Shown: positions 46,451 to 57,763 of the stretch, one piece after another | How the letters are laid out: the number at the start of each line of letters is the position of its first letter | Position numbering within the stretch: the first letter of the stretch is position 1 | Source of the DNA: Isoetes taiwanensis | Lineage: Eukaryota > Streptophyta > Lycopodiopsida > Isoetales > Isoetaceae | Reading direction: 5' to 3' | DNA length: 64,000 nucleotides | Assembly: GCA_021234155.1 (NCBI GenBank) | Contig: JAJEKV010000218.1 | Location: forward strand, 248,001-312,000 | Notes under the pieces: model-generated | The model's input: the letters and a program-made list of their open reading frames with translations, nothing else | Databases searched by the model: none | What the model was told of the DNA's origin: nothing | Program-made: the position numbers and the translations under genes

Positions 46451-46936
46451 AAACACCATCTAAGTATTCAGAACAACGTACAAAAGAGAATTTAATCATT
46501 CCATCTATTCAAAGAAGAAGTGCCAGAATAGAAGCTATCTAAAACTAACCGGGCCTCTTGGTCGGAGTCACACGGAAGGCTTCCATAGATTGAGGCTGTT
46601 GGTAGGTATTGGCAAAAATAGGCTAAAGCTGGTAGCTACTGCGCCTCCTCATTCTCCAATTCGAATTTGGGTTGAAATGGGGAAGGCCCCTATTTCTCCA
46701 ACCAAAAATAGCAAGTCCCTCCTGGCCAATTGATTTGGGCCAGGTGGCACCCCTCATTGGTGATATTTAGTTAATTAGACCAAATTAGCATAATTAGGTT
46801 AATTATGCCAATAAAATCCATAATTATCCATTGGTTTTATTAGCATATCTAATAAAATCCATTTTAGGTGAACCCCATTTGGGCCTCTAGGCCTACTATA
46901 TGCTGGTGACGTGTCATGGTATGCATACGTATACCG

Positions 46937-46944
46937 TATAAATA
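46937..46944 (+). promoter_or_regulatory. TATA box upstream of the recombinase gene
   Basis: TATAAATA in CCGTATAAATACCTGG, about 90 bp before the first ATG of the tyrosine-recombinase segment. It sits just after a palindromic ATGCATACGTAT stretch. Confidence 0.4.
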
Positions 46945-47027
46945 CCTGGAATGTCACAGTTTTGAGCTGAGTGTGGAGAAGAATCTCCCAGTCAATCAGC
47001 AGAGAGTTGCTTTAAGGGATATTTAGA

Positions 47028-47895
47028 ATGTACCTGTTGGTTCTGGAAAGGAGAATGCTGGTAAAGATGTGTCTAATGGTTCTAGGAAAGGGAAGCAAGT
47101 TTCTGAAACAACTAGCTTTGGTACATTTGTTGCCAAAGAGTCTTCAAGCAGAGGCCTCTCAGATTTTTAGGCTGATTTGGTTTCCAGCGGGCTGGATGAA
47201 ATATATGTTGAAAACGGTTGGAGTTGATGGAAAGTTTTCAGGCAAGTCTAGTCGCATCACTGCTATCTCTAGAATGGCGAGGGCTGGGGTTCCGCAAAGC
47301 GTAGGCATGCACATTATAGGCCAGAGAACAGCTGAGGCATATAACATGTATTTCAATTATATTTGTCTTTGTGTTTGTCGTTGATTCAATTTTTGACATT
47401 TATCTTTATATTTTAGGTATGACAATACTAAGGAGGTACAAGCCAAGTGCGCAATGTCAGTTGTTAGCAATCCATTCAATGAAAATGGACAATGCAGGAT
47501 GTAAGAAGATGTTTATTATGAGGAATTGAGCAGGCTAGACGAGCAGGACCGTGTTGGATCAGGTTGTATTACCTCCTGCAATTCAGCAAGTGAACAAGGT
47601 AGTTGGGGAGAAAGTAGATTCAGGTAGCCTTACCTCTGCTGTTGCTAGTCTGGTAGACAGTGTGCACATTAATTCATCTAGTGAGCTTATTCCTGGTCAT
47701 CCTTCTGTTATTCAACTAGTTTCTGGTGTTGCTTCTGCGATTGAAGATGCTATTATCCAGTTGAACAATGATATTGATGCATTATTTCAGATTAATCCTG
47801 TTGTCAAAAAAGCTATGGGCATGGAAGTTAATGTTGGCAGTATTACAGGTGGATCATTCCAGAACTGCAACATTCTAATGCCATGTGTTTCTTAG
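47028..47895 (+). mobile_element. Tyrosine-recombinase gene fragment (Crypton- or DIRS-like)
   Basis: The plus strand reads YMLKTVGVDGKFSGKSSRIT, AISRMARAGVPQSVGMHIIG, QRTAEAYNMY (about 47,197-47,350). This is the C-terminal catalytic block of tyrosine recombinases: the 'HxxR' helix (here SGKSSRITA), 'GH+' (here GQR) and a Tyr-containing YNMY. A short GT-AG intron candidate (47,348-47,416, 69 nt) is followed by YDNTKEVQAKCAMSVVSNPF. The next frame (47,551-47,895) is Val/Ser-rich and ends AMGMEVNVGSITGGSFQNC, typical of the tail of such proteins. The two usual His residues appear replaced. The first part of the recombinase is not recognisable. No reverse transcriptase is nearby, favouring a Crypton-like element or a domesticated gene. 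It looks broken in a few places. Confidence 0.6.
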
Positions 47896-48136
47896 GAGCA
47901 GTTGAATGAGATAATGGTGACCATGATGAGGAATAAGAAGAATTCGTAAATCGGAAGCTTCTTTTTAAAGTCTGTAATGTGATTCAGTGTAAACTTTTTT
48001 TAAAACTCAGTAAATGTGATGCAGTAATATGTTGTAATGAGCAAATTTGAATGTCTTGGTCATGTTGTCCCTGAAATATCAATGAAGTTCTATTTTCATT
48101 GTTGATCCTCATTTATATGTTAGTAACATATAAAGA

Positions 48137-48345
48137 ATGCAAGTAGAAAAACTGAGAATGCAAATTAAAAAAATTGAGAATACGTGTCAGTCTAGGATTG
48201 CTAAAAAGAAACGTCATATTGATCCAGATTCCACTCCGGTGGAAGATCAGATCAACCTGAGAGCTCCACGCCAGCAAGAAATCTTGATTTCTGCATTCCA
48301 CTACAGTCCAAGAATTTCTGATGTGGCACCAAAATCACTGATTTA
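48137..48345 (+). CDS. Hypothetical ORF of 69 residues
   Basis: Starts MQVEKLRMQIKKIENTCQSR (a helical, basic segment), then KKKRHIDPDSTPVEDQINLR. The wording is protein-like and the frame stops just where the LINE's 3' end begins. It could be a last exon of the recombinase unit upstream or an unrelated fragment. No domain is recognised. Confidence 0.25.
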
Positions 48346-51300
48346 ACTCCCGGGCAAGATCCCCCGGGAGTTTCTGTTACCACCTTTTAAGATCTGCCAC
48401 ATAAGCATATCAGTGTTCTTAAGAAGACTGCCGGAGCTGTAGTGGAATCGTGAGTCCTGAAATAATGCTGCTGGATGAAAAGCCTGGCCTTGTAACTCTG
48501 TCCAGGTACTTGGGTAAATTGCCAAAAGCAGTTGTTGACTTGTTAGTGAAACCTGAAAAAGGGAAAACAACCAGTCCCATACCTGTCTAAGGTGTTCACA
48601 CATGAAAAAGCAATGCTCAATGGTCTCAGATCCACGCTTGCATACTGGACACTGATTTGATATTCTAGGGTTAAACTTATGGACAAGCACATTAACCCGC
48701 AGACACCTATGAAGAATCTGCCACCAAAGAACTGCCACTTTAGGATGAAGTAGCTTGTCCCATGCCCAAGACCACACCTTCTGCCATTGAAGAGGAGGAA
48801 GTTGAAGAGACCACTTATTAGACAGAGGAAGAATATCAGTATCAAGCAACAACTGATACATAGAGTTCACAAGTTTGCACTCCTTAATTTCTTCATGACA
48901 AACCCATACCAAAATATCTTCTTGGTGTGGCAGAATATAGGTAGAAAATCAGCAACTTTTTGCCAAAGAACTCTATCCCATCGCCCCAATAGAAACTTAC
49001 CAAAAAGCCTCCCATGTCAAAGAATCGGGTTCGAAGTCATACCATCTTTGCAATAGTTAAGATTCCAAAGCACTTTTCCAACGTCTTTGAGTCAATGGGT
49101 GCCAGAAAGCAAAGTGGTTGATTGTCTACCGAGAGGGATCCATTAACAAGGTGCAATCAATCGTATACAAGCAGATTGGACTGATGTGAAATAAAGTTTT
49201 GATGTGTGCCGTGAATCTAACAATCCCTTTAAGAATGGAGAAGCATTATGATAAGGCCGCAACTCATAAAATAAACTCCATGGAAGAACATGTTTGAGTG
49301 TGACTTTACCAAAGGGATACTGATGAGGTAAGAGCACGTGCAATAAGCCGTAACCCGGAGAATCATCCTTACCTATGAGAAGCCGCCAAATGAATTTTGA
49401 GATCATAACCTTACTCTCGCAAATGGAAATCTGTCATGCCCAAACCTCCAGCAGCTTAGGTTTTATACACTTAGACCATGCAACCTTCACCACTACCCCC
49501 TCGCTTCATTTCCACCCCGGATAAAGTTTCTAATAACACCCACAATCTCCTGAAACTTTGAGTGGGAAGCAAGAATGGCGAAGCCATATAGACATGTGTG
49601 TTGCTTAAGACATGCTTAGCAAGCTGTTACCCTTCCGGGCATAGATAGCTTAGCCGTATCCCACCAAAAAGGTGCCTCCGCAACCCCTCGATTATAACAT
49701 CCCAAGCATCGGGTTGAAATATGAATACCCTTCGGGATACCAAGAAGCTTGGTTGCCTTCCCATGAGGCAACACCTTCCGGGGGTAAGCAAGAACACATG
49801 GTGGGACTTCATCATCTAGAGTCCACAAAGCGAACACTTTTGCCAACGACCAAAACTCGAGGCTAAGGAAAATGTGTCAAGCGTAAGCTTTGCATTTGGA
49901 GATTATCGGCATCTGCTTTCAAAAATAGAAAGGTATCATCGCATACCGATTAATAATTTCTTGAGAGCCATTTTCCATAGGAAGACCCCCGATCACATCA
50001 TCCTCAAAGAAAGACTAGAAAATAATTGTGAAAGCACCTCCGCCACTATTGTAAAAGCAATGGAGCCAAGGGGGGCAACCTTGACGAACTCCTCTACCCA
50101 CGGGAAAGACAACAGAGGGCTCTCCCCGGAAGAGTCTTGTAGATCATCTTTGAAGTATGCAACTTCATGACATCTCTTGTGAATGGGATACCAAACCCTA
50201 AAGCCAATAAACACTTCTCTAAAAAATCCCAATCCCACCTTTGTCATATGCCTTGGCAAAGTCAAGTTTGAGATACACAATCACGATGGGCCTTTAGCCT
50301 TGCCCAATACATACCTTCATAGGTTTGCAACATTATCAAGAATACACCTTCCGGGCAAGAACCCGGTTTGGGTGGGACGAAATTGACTCAGCAAGAAGAA
50401 CAACACACAACTTCTCTGCCAGAGCTTTTCGCAGAAAAAATCTTATACAATCAGAAAGCAATGTTATAGGACGCCAATCCAAAATGGTCTTGGGCTCTTT
50501 ACACTTGGGAATGAGGGAAATAGCTTTTTGTGTTAAGAATTTTGTCCAAACTTCGTATCTTCTAAATTCACAAAATGCATTATATATATCATCTCCAATC
50601 CGCTCCCAATATTCTTGAAAAAATTCTACTTGGAAAACCATCAAGACCGGACATTTTCCTTTCTCCAATAGGTGAGCATTGCGCTAGATCATCTCTAGTG
50701 ATATTTGTCTCTAAAATTGAACGTTGCTCTGCTGAAACAATAGAATGCACTTTAGTTAACACAGCTGATTGCATGTCCTCCTGAAATGGTAAGCGATGTC
50801 GAGCAAAGAATACTGCAAAATGATTATGTAGGTGCTGCTTTAGGTGCACCGGATCGTAAAACCTCAGGAGCCATCCGAGAGAGTGAGAGAGTTAATAGAA
50901 GTAGCCATCCTCCTCCGTTTTGCCGCCCTAAAAAGAAATGAGAACACCTATCACCAGACTTAAACCATTGCAAACCAGCCTTCAACTTCGCTCCAGTAAC
51001 CTGCGCAGTCTCAATATCTTTAATTTCTTGTAAGATCTGTTTCTCTCTAATGCCAGAAGAAGGAATGTGAGCTCTGCATATTTGTAACTCCTGATATAAG
51101 GCTGTCAAATGACCTCTGGCCTCAACCACTTTACGATGACCCCATTCCTTAGCAAAGGATTTTACCGCCGCCATGGCAGCTACAACCCCTGACATCCCCC
51201 GGATGAAGCTTTAATGCTGTGACCACGCATCTTTCTGACTGTTTTAAACTCTTCGTTCTTGGTGGCGGTATTGAGCTTGAAAAATGTTTTAGTGGGCCTT

Positions 51301-51526
51301 CTATTATTTGCCAGCGCAGAAGAAAACCATTGTGGGTTGTGATCTGAAACAGAGCTATCCAATAGATTAGTCCTGTGAAAAGGAAGTACCAAGCCAGCAG
51401 CAATAACATTATAATAGCCACGATCATGGCGAGCATAGGCTCTACCATAACCCGTCCAACCATTACACCATGTGTATGATCATCATTGATCTTTCGATGT
51501 ATTGGAGTGGATTTTCTCAAAAACAT
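48346..51526 (-). mobile_element. LINE, plant L1 type, decayed
   Basis: Read on the minus strand: the end of the apurinic-type endonuclease (LLDSSVSDHNPQWF, about 51,340, the SDH motif), a basic linker, reverse transcriptase blocks (MSGLDGFPSRIF, about 50,650; SWLCISNLTL and GLGFFREVFIGFRVW, about 50,200; GESPLLSFP and PLGSIAFTIVAEVLSQLF, about 50,060) and the zf-RVT domain near the C-terminus (WDKLLHPKVAVLWWQILHRC, CPVCKRGSETIEHCFFMCEH, about 48,570-48,800). This order is that of plant L1-clade LINEs. The frame changes about every 200-300 bp and stops are frequent, so it is inactive. The 5' end (ORF1, first part of the endonuclease) was not found, so it is 5'-truncated. It ends after LKGGNRNSRGILPGS and a stop at about 48,343; no poly(A) is seen. 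Confidence 0.85.
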
Positions 51527-51664
51527 AATGTGGGGTTTCAGTCAGCTGCTTCATGTTCAGGTTCTTGCTATCTCTGTATTTTCATTCTGCCTAATCTCCT
51601 TTTGTACGGTTGTTGAACAGCTATGACGGCATCATGACAGTTAAACGGTGCATTTCTGTAAGCA

Positions 51665-51815
51665 TTTTTCTAAGTCTACTGGTGTTCCAGAATGCACGGA
51701 TTCAAGGGCCCCTCTGGTGCAACCATTCCGCCATTGTTTTTTCTAAGTCTACTGGTCTTCAGGAATGTACAGATTTTAAGGGCACCTCTGCTGCAACCAT
51801 TCCGCCAGTGCACAA
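51665..51815. repeat. Diverged tandem duplication, about 73-80 bp
   Basis: TTTTTCTAAGTCTACTGGT, then AACCATTCCGCCA at the end, occurs twice in a row (51,665 and 51,738). Differences include GTTCCAGAATGCACGG versus CTTCAGGAATGTACAG. Confidence 0.8.
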
Positions 51816-51829
51816 CATGAAGTAAGCAA

Positions 51830-52890
51830 TTTCGAAATAAGAGTGCATTTTTTATGGTGGAGAAAAGATGTTAGCAGAATACATTGGCTACTCCTCCCTT
51901 CAAGCTCTCCAATGTCTTCAAGCTAAATGCAGTATATGGAACTTCAAAATCCAGAACTGAGCAATGGAGCATGGAGTAAACACAACTGGATTCATTACAT
52001 GAGCGATTTCTACCAGGTTTGAAATGCTTCTCTCTTTTTGTCTATAACAGGAAAGTACTGAAAGCGATATTTAATTGATAAGGGAAGTTCTAAGCATCTG
52101 CATGTAATAGGTGCTACAGATAGATTTGTTTTAAGTGATAGTAGGTTGATGGCTTGCATATGGCATTGCAGAAGAGAGTGCAGTAGGTGCTGGCATTTAG
52201 ATTAGTGGGCATGCATAATTGCTTAGATAAGATGTTGTGTAACTAAGTTGGAGCGCTTTTCAGATTTGTCATTTTATGTCTAAGAGAATGCAATACTCAA
52301 ATCGTGCTTCTTAGGTGCAGATTGTGATGGGTACCATTGTCTATTTGGACTATTTGATTTCTTTTTTCTTCTACGATTTATTAAGGAATTGCATTGTTGT
52401 TGTCTAGCTAGGCATGAGTGGATTTAGAGATCTCATATTATGTATGCTTAATGCAGGAGGCCCAGCTGCCATGGAAGAAGGGATCAATGCGTGGTAAAGG
52501 AGGTCTAAAGAATGCCAAAACATTCCTTCCCTAAATATTCCACCCCCTGCATTTTAATGTTGATAGTTCTGTCCAAACCTATATTAATTATAAAGCTGAA
52601 ACATGCCTTTATGTCGATCAGCTCAAGCGTATCTTTTCTCAGACCCATCTGCGCATTTACATCCAATAAGAAGCTTCCATTCCAGATGCCTATACATTTT
52701 CAACTGGATCAAATGGCAAGAGCAGTGTGCAAGATTGTGAATTGCAAAGATTGGTAAAGCAATTCGGAAGAAAAAGGAGCTATTGGTACTTATATTGCAT
52801 GTCATGAAGGATGAATATGCCACATATACCTCAGAATTTACTAAGGATTTACTAAGGATTGCGTGTGTTGCTGGATATCCGTAGAACAGT
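51830..52890. other. Stretch with no gene recognised
   Basis: AT-rich sequence resembling intron or intergenic DNA. A plus frame of 81 codons (52,512-52,757) is hydrophobic and Ser-rich without a domain. ATTTACTAAGG is directly repeated at 52,836-52,858. Confidence 0.35.
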
Positions 52891-52898
52891 ATCGTTGC

Positions 52899-53718
52899 TT
52901 AAGACCTGGTTTGCAACACTATAGGGTCTATCACATATGCCTCCCGGTGGGGTCGCGGGGCCTTAACTATATCCCACGTCGGGAATGGTGGGGGCTTCAC
53001 CGCCTGTCCGGCCTCCTCCTGCTCCTGTGCTACCTGCTCAGGTGCCTCTTGCTGGGGCACTTCCTTCTCCACGGGCGCGGGTTTTGAAGAACTCGCCCCC
53101 TCTGTGTTGGGGATGTAATCCTCGTCCGAATCGTCGGTAGAAGGCGGGGTCTCTTCGCCTGATGGTTCGTTGATGACGGGCCCTACCGCTCGCTTCCCGA
53201 CCTTCACAACTTTTCTCTTGCCTGCTTTAATGGCTTTGGCCTTCCTCTTCTTTGGCTCGCTGGCAGTGGTTGGGTCGTCCTCCCGATTCTTAGTCCCTAC
53301 GCTCCGGCGTCGGCTCTTTGGCTTCATACTGGCGATGAAGCGCCAAAGATCTGCTTCTTCTGCGCGGGGCTAAGAGTCGTGGTCATTTGCTCTTCCCTTC
53401 CTTGCTCCTCCTGCGAGGTGGGTCTCGATCACGGTGTTGCTCTTATTTTGTTGGCGCCTGCACGCTCCCGTTGCTCCCTGCTCCTTCCTTCCTCCTGTGC
53501 GATCTCCTCGAGGATTTGATGCATGATGTCCGGTCGGTCGTCCTCTATGATCTCCGTATGGTCGCCTCCGTCGATCCTCTGCATCTTAATTCGAAGAAGA
53601 TTCGCCTTCTCGGAAAAGGCGTTCTTGAAGGACCCTCTGAAAGAGGCCAGAACCGCTGGCGCTGGAGGATCCGCTTCGACTAGGCTTCCTTGCAGTCTGT
53701 TTCGTGCGGGCCATCATT
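52899..53718 (-). mobile_element. Gag-like first ORF with a histone H3 tail at its N-terminus (fossil)
   Basis: The minus strand opens at 53,718 with MMARTKQTARKP and a Ser/Gly-rich linker. Residues after the second Met are identical to histone H3 residues 1-9 (A-R-T-K-Q-T-A-R-K), including both Lys4 and Lys9. Further along are an acidic helical stretch (EIIEDDRPDIMHQILEEIAQ), a very basic part (KPKSRRRSVGTKNRED, KKRKAKAIKAGKRKVVKVGK) and a Pro/Glu-rich acidic end (DDSDEDYIPNTEGASSSKPA). This is not a histone: no histone fold follows. A TATA box and LTR-like sequence lie just upstream. I read it as the first (gag-like) ORF of an LTR-type element, but a host or DNA-transposon origin is possible. 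It is broken in about two or three places. No pol region is seen. Confidence 0.5.
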
Positions 53719-53739
53719 TGATGGTTCGTCGATCGGAGC

Positions 53740-55240
53740 TAAGCGCCAGAAGATCGCCTCGGCGAATACGAGCAAACTTCTAAGGAAGAGCGCGAAAATG
53801 GGAGGGGTCTAGGTCTATTTATAGGTGTCAATTTTAGGTCAACTTTTAAACTACCTTTTGGGGTGCTTAAAACATCTAAAACACCTAATTAAGCAAGGGT
53901 CTCACGTTAAGCCCGGCCAGAAAATGAAAAAGTCATTTCTGTCGGCGCCGGCGTGTGAGAGACATGGTGGGACCCACTACTAAATTTTGTACTTTTTAAA
54001 CAAGTAACATGCTAATTCTACCGATTCTTAGCTCTAATTTAGAATTATCAAGCTATTTTTTCTTTGTAATTTACAACTTTTGGTGTGTTTAATTTGAATG
54101 TCTCACCGCGTTGCTTGCCCGAAAATGAAAATCTCATTTCACGTCTGGGCGGCGTGTGACCACCTACTTTTGGATGTTGGCTCACCAATTCTTAATCTTT
54201 TTATGTTTTCATTCATTTTAATGTTACTAGCTTAGCATAAACTACAAAAATGAGAAAAATTTTCCCATTTTTTCGAGGTTTAAGGATCCTATCGAGGTTA
54301 GTACTATCGGGAACATGGCGGTGCTTTGCTCTTGGTCTCCAAGAACATTGCTCGATACCCACCGTGGCGTCCCCCTACTCGCATCACGATTGCACTCACA
54401 GGTATACAACAGAGTTCATCCCCATACCGGCTCCATGCCGATCTGGGGGCCCTCCACATAACACCGCAACTTCGTGGCGGGTTCAAGTGGGAAGAGTGAA
54501 GGGTCATTTTACCCGTCTCCCTCGGGGTCTACCTAGGCTGGAAGCGTAACATACATGTCGATTACACAACATAAGCACATATCCCCTCGAAGGGTGGTCC
54601 ATCACATCTGCATAAACAAGGTGAGCCAATACATAAGGGAAGTTCTACCCAAGGCTCGGACTCAGGGGATAACCGGCGGCTTGGGTCTCGAGTTCATTGC
54701 TTGAGGCGAGAATTCATGGCAATGGATTTGGGCGGCATATGAACATGGCCTAGGGTTGTCCACTCCATCCGCCCCTCACTGTGCACACTTTGCGAGTAGG
54801 CTGAAAAGTGTCGGGACTGGCCCAGTAGCCAGCCGGATGCATAGCCAAAAGGGCTATTCACGGGTTTCATCTCTCGGTTCCGATGGGGCGGGAAGGGTCA
54901 CCCCCCGAGAGATCTACATCTTTGACTCAAGGTGACTAGAGGGCCCCTTGCCCGTGATTCGGTGAACCCACCGGAAAGTGTACACCACTTCACAGTGTCG
55001 AGTCCATGCCTCACCCGCTTTTCGGTGGTGAGCCATTAGACCTAGTCACAATGATCCTCGGTAGGCCTTACACACCGGAGGGATCGTTCAAGAGTCGAGG
55101 ACATGAACCTCCTTCTCGGCCCGGTCGGCCCCTTCACCCACAACCAGGTGTGGTTCTTGTACACAGGCCGAATCTATAGTGTGCTAGAGAGGCTACTCTA
55201 GGAGCATCTACTACCAAGCTTTAGGTCTCTACACATGGAT
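53740..55240 (-). mobile_element. LTR-like region of the H3-tail element
   Basis: On the minus strand the region begins TGTAGAGACCTAAAGC at about 55,236. It carries a TATA box (TATAAATA, 53,823-53,816) about 100 bp before the ORF and has a TGGCGCT primer-site-like word at 53,749-53,743. Two diverged copies of an (a)AAATGAAAA(a/t)(g/c)TCATTTC...GGCGTGTGA block (53,911-53,965 and 54,117-54,165) sit upstream of the TATA box, as in many U3 regions. Its start matches 46.13-46.45 kb. No partner LTR was found on the left, so the element is incomplete. Confidence 0.45.
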
Positions 55241-55259
55241 AAAGGAATTTACAAAACTA

Positions 55260-55930
55260 TGTTTCATTGCATGTTGGTATTTTGCCACATGATAAATACT
55301 GGCTCTTTTTTTTGCATAAAAATGTTACGCTTTCTATTGCATATAGCCATTTTTGCAGGAACAACATGGCATAGCACCAGATGTGGACTTAAGTAGTTTT
55401 TATAAATGTTCTAGGGCATGCAGGCATCTAGCCATCCTTGCGTGAACAATATGTCATAGAACCTAGATTTGGACTTGATAATTCCACATCTAGCACATGC
55501 TTTAAACAAGTAAACACCCCGATGTTTGAAAGTGCAAACACCCCGATGTTTGAAAGGATCCACTTAGCGCGTGGCAATTTTGAGATTGAGGGCTTTTATT
55601 TCAATGAGATCATGCAGTTGGATACCGTTGTTTTCCATAGTCTCAAAAATGTATGAACTTGGATGTCACATCCACATCCACAATCGGAAGAATTCTTTCA
55701 GCAATATAATGATAAATTACATGGTACCTTGAATCTAAAGCAAGGAACCAAACCATTACCATTATCTTGAGTTTACAAACACCCCAATGCTCCATTATTT
55801 TATCCACTGAATGCAAATTAATTAATTTATCATACGAAATGTAAATGACAAGCTATGCAATATCACAAGTACGTAATATCTATTTCTATTCCGTTATATT
55901 TAAGTCGTACACTACAATGTTCAAACCAAC
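55260..55930. other. Stretch with no gene seen
   Basis: AT-rich. ACACCCCGATGTTTGAAAG(t/g) is directly repeated at 55,515 and 55,540. If the terminus at 55,973 is a Helitron 3' end, this stretch would be the inside of that Helitron; no TC...CTACTA-type 5' end was located. Confidence 0.4.
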
Positions 55931-55973
55931 AGTTGCCCAGCTTATGCCCAGCAACGCTGGGCACCATTACTAG
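55931..55973 (+). mobile_element. Helitron-like 3' terminus, plus orientation
   Basis: Hairpin TGCCCAGC-AAC-GCTGGGCA (45 to 63 of this hundred), six bases, then CTAG followed by T. Plant Helitrons end in just this way: hairpin, short spacer, CTRR, inserted before a T. The element would lie to the left. Confidence 0.55.
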
Positions 55974-56066
55974 TCATTTATTATCATCAGTGAGACATTG
56001 CGAGGATAAAAAACCAGGGAGGAAAAAACCTTAGCAAAGATTCACTGATTATTATAACAAATTTAT

Positions 56067-56891
56067 TTATTTAGGATGATCTCCCAAATATGGAAGTAGA
56101 GCGTCCCTCACTGTTGACAGCTCAGCTTGACGTAGTCGCAATATTTCAGCAGCCTTAGAGTGGCCATCGACTGATTTGGATCCTTGCACTATGTCAACGA
56201 CGGCGAAAGCAATAGTGAGAACACTAGCAGCGCCAGCAAATGTTCTGCCAACGGTTTTGGCAACGGTGTTGGCCCCCTTTGTAGTTATCTCTATACTTTT
56301 CACCGATGCTGTAGTTAAGCTTATACCTTGCATTTCTCCCATAGACGTGACAATCATATTCCTTGCAACTGCTGCTGAAGCAGTAACACTTGTGTTTACA
56401 ATAGTGGTACTAGCGTAGATTCATTCTTGGGGGTAACAAGGGCGTTCCATAATGCACCCTTTGCAATGTCTACACCATCCGGGCCTTGCCCTTCAAATTT
56501 TTCTTGATTCCTCGATCGCCTCGAGATTCCTTGATTCCTCAAGATCTGCCCTATGCAAGTAATGAGGTACCACCGGTGAAAGGTCTGGAACACTAGTGCA
56601 TTTGCTCCGATTAGCCCACCGACTAGTCTTAGCTTCCACCGCGCATTTAAAAAAGCATCAAATTAATCACCTCATATTGCATTATAAACCGATTCATGCT
56701 TTCTTGCCTGTTATCTTTGCCACACCCGTTTCCCATTCCCTTTTATCAAGAACATCGCAATCCGTAGAGAATGCGTGATTGCCTCGTTCCCTAATCTTAA
56801 CCAATCCTTGGCATCAAATTTCATCAATTTATCTAGCTCATTCCTTAACCTTTTCTCGCTTATCGTCCCCATAACTAGCCTAAGACCCACT
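56067..56891 (-). pseudogene. Apolipoprotein-L-like membrane protein gene, copy A
   Basis: Minus-strand pieces in order: EKRLRNELDKLMKFDAKDWL and EWETGVAKITGKKA (about 56,890-56,694), then a hydrophobic Ala/Gly segment (compare copy B), GPDGVDIAKGALWNALVTP (about 56,470), and an open C-terminal piece of 96 codons (56,067-56,357) with GANTVAKTVGRTFAGAASVL, TIAFAVVDIVQGSKS and SKAAEILRLRQAELSTVRDA. The layout - a helical N-part, a Gly/Ala hydrophobic hairpin, then 'V-D-I-V-x-G-S-K-S' and an amphipathic C-terminal helix - recalls the apolipoprotein-L family of membrane-inserting proteins. This is resemblance only. The C-terminal part exists once in the window, and the N-terminal part twice. It seems broken in at least one or two places. 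Confidence 0.4.
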
Positions 56892-57544
56892 GCCTTTGAT
56901 GCCTTCGATAATAATAGAATATGAGACCTATATACGCCAAAGTTGGAGTTAGCAGTTAGTAGTTACCTAAAGGTTAACGCGAAAATAACGTATAACAAGT
57001 CAGCGGAGGTGATAACGAGTTATTTTTTTGCCAAAAAAAAACAATCGATTTTTAACAATTTGAAACTTTTTCTTTACTAATTCGAACACGCTGAATTCAA
57101 ATATGCAATCAGAATTCTCAAATACCTACTCTAACCTAGCAATGAACGTCGTTAAGAAGTTCGTCCAAGATTTATCAAGTATAAGGAAGAGTTGGGGACT
57201 GTTGCAAAACCTTGAATAATTCGTCCAAGCGGAAGAGTTGGGGACTGTCGCAGAAACCTTAAAAAAACTAACATGTTTTCTATGCCGACCTCTTATCAAA
57301 AACCTTAAATAATTCGTCGGAGTTGGGGACTGTGTTCCAAAAGAATACGTGTTGTTTTCTATGCGAGCTTGTTGACTTCTTATATCCTTACTAGCAGGTC
57401 CCATACTATTGAAGAAGGAAAGCCAAGTTTTGTTTGTAAGTTTGTGGACAAACCACAATGCCGCTCGTGATGACATGTAACCAAATCTCACCCTCACAAA
57501 TAAACCAAAACAGCCAAATATGCCAATTGGGGTGGAAAACCAAT

Positions 57545-57763
57545 TGGGACTTGTGGAATAATGTTGGGCCATGACCATGTCAACATTACATGAAAGATTA
57601 GGTTTCTGATATTAATTCTCACCATGTGGGACTTGCGCAATAATAATGGGCCATGACCATGTGAACATGACATGAAAGATTAGCTTTTCCATATTAATTT
57701 CACCGTGTGGGACTTGTGGAATAATGTCGGGCCATGACCATGTGAACACGACATGAAAGACTA
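57545..57763. repeat. About 80-bp repeats beside the Helitron end
   Basis: GGGACTTG(t/c)G(g/c)AATAAT(g/a), GGGCCATGACCATGTGAACA and TGAAAGATTAG recur three times (57,545, 57,629, 57,708), and again in copy B (60,256, 60,340, 62,565). Nearby, GAGTTGGGGACTGT recurs three times (57,188-57,330). Confidence 0.75.

Noticed and set aside
53586-53718. Histone H3 gene
   Set aside because: Only the first nine residues match; a Pro/Ser/Gly linker follows and no histone fold is found in any frame downstream.
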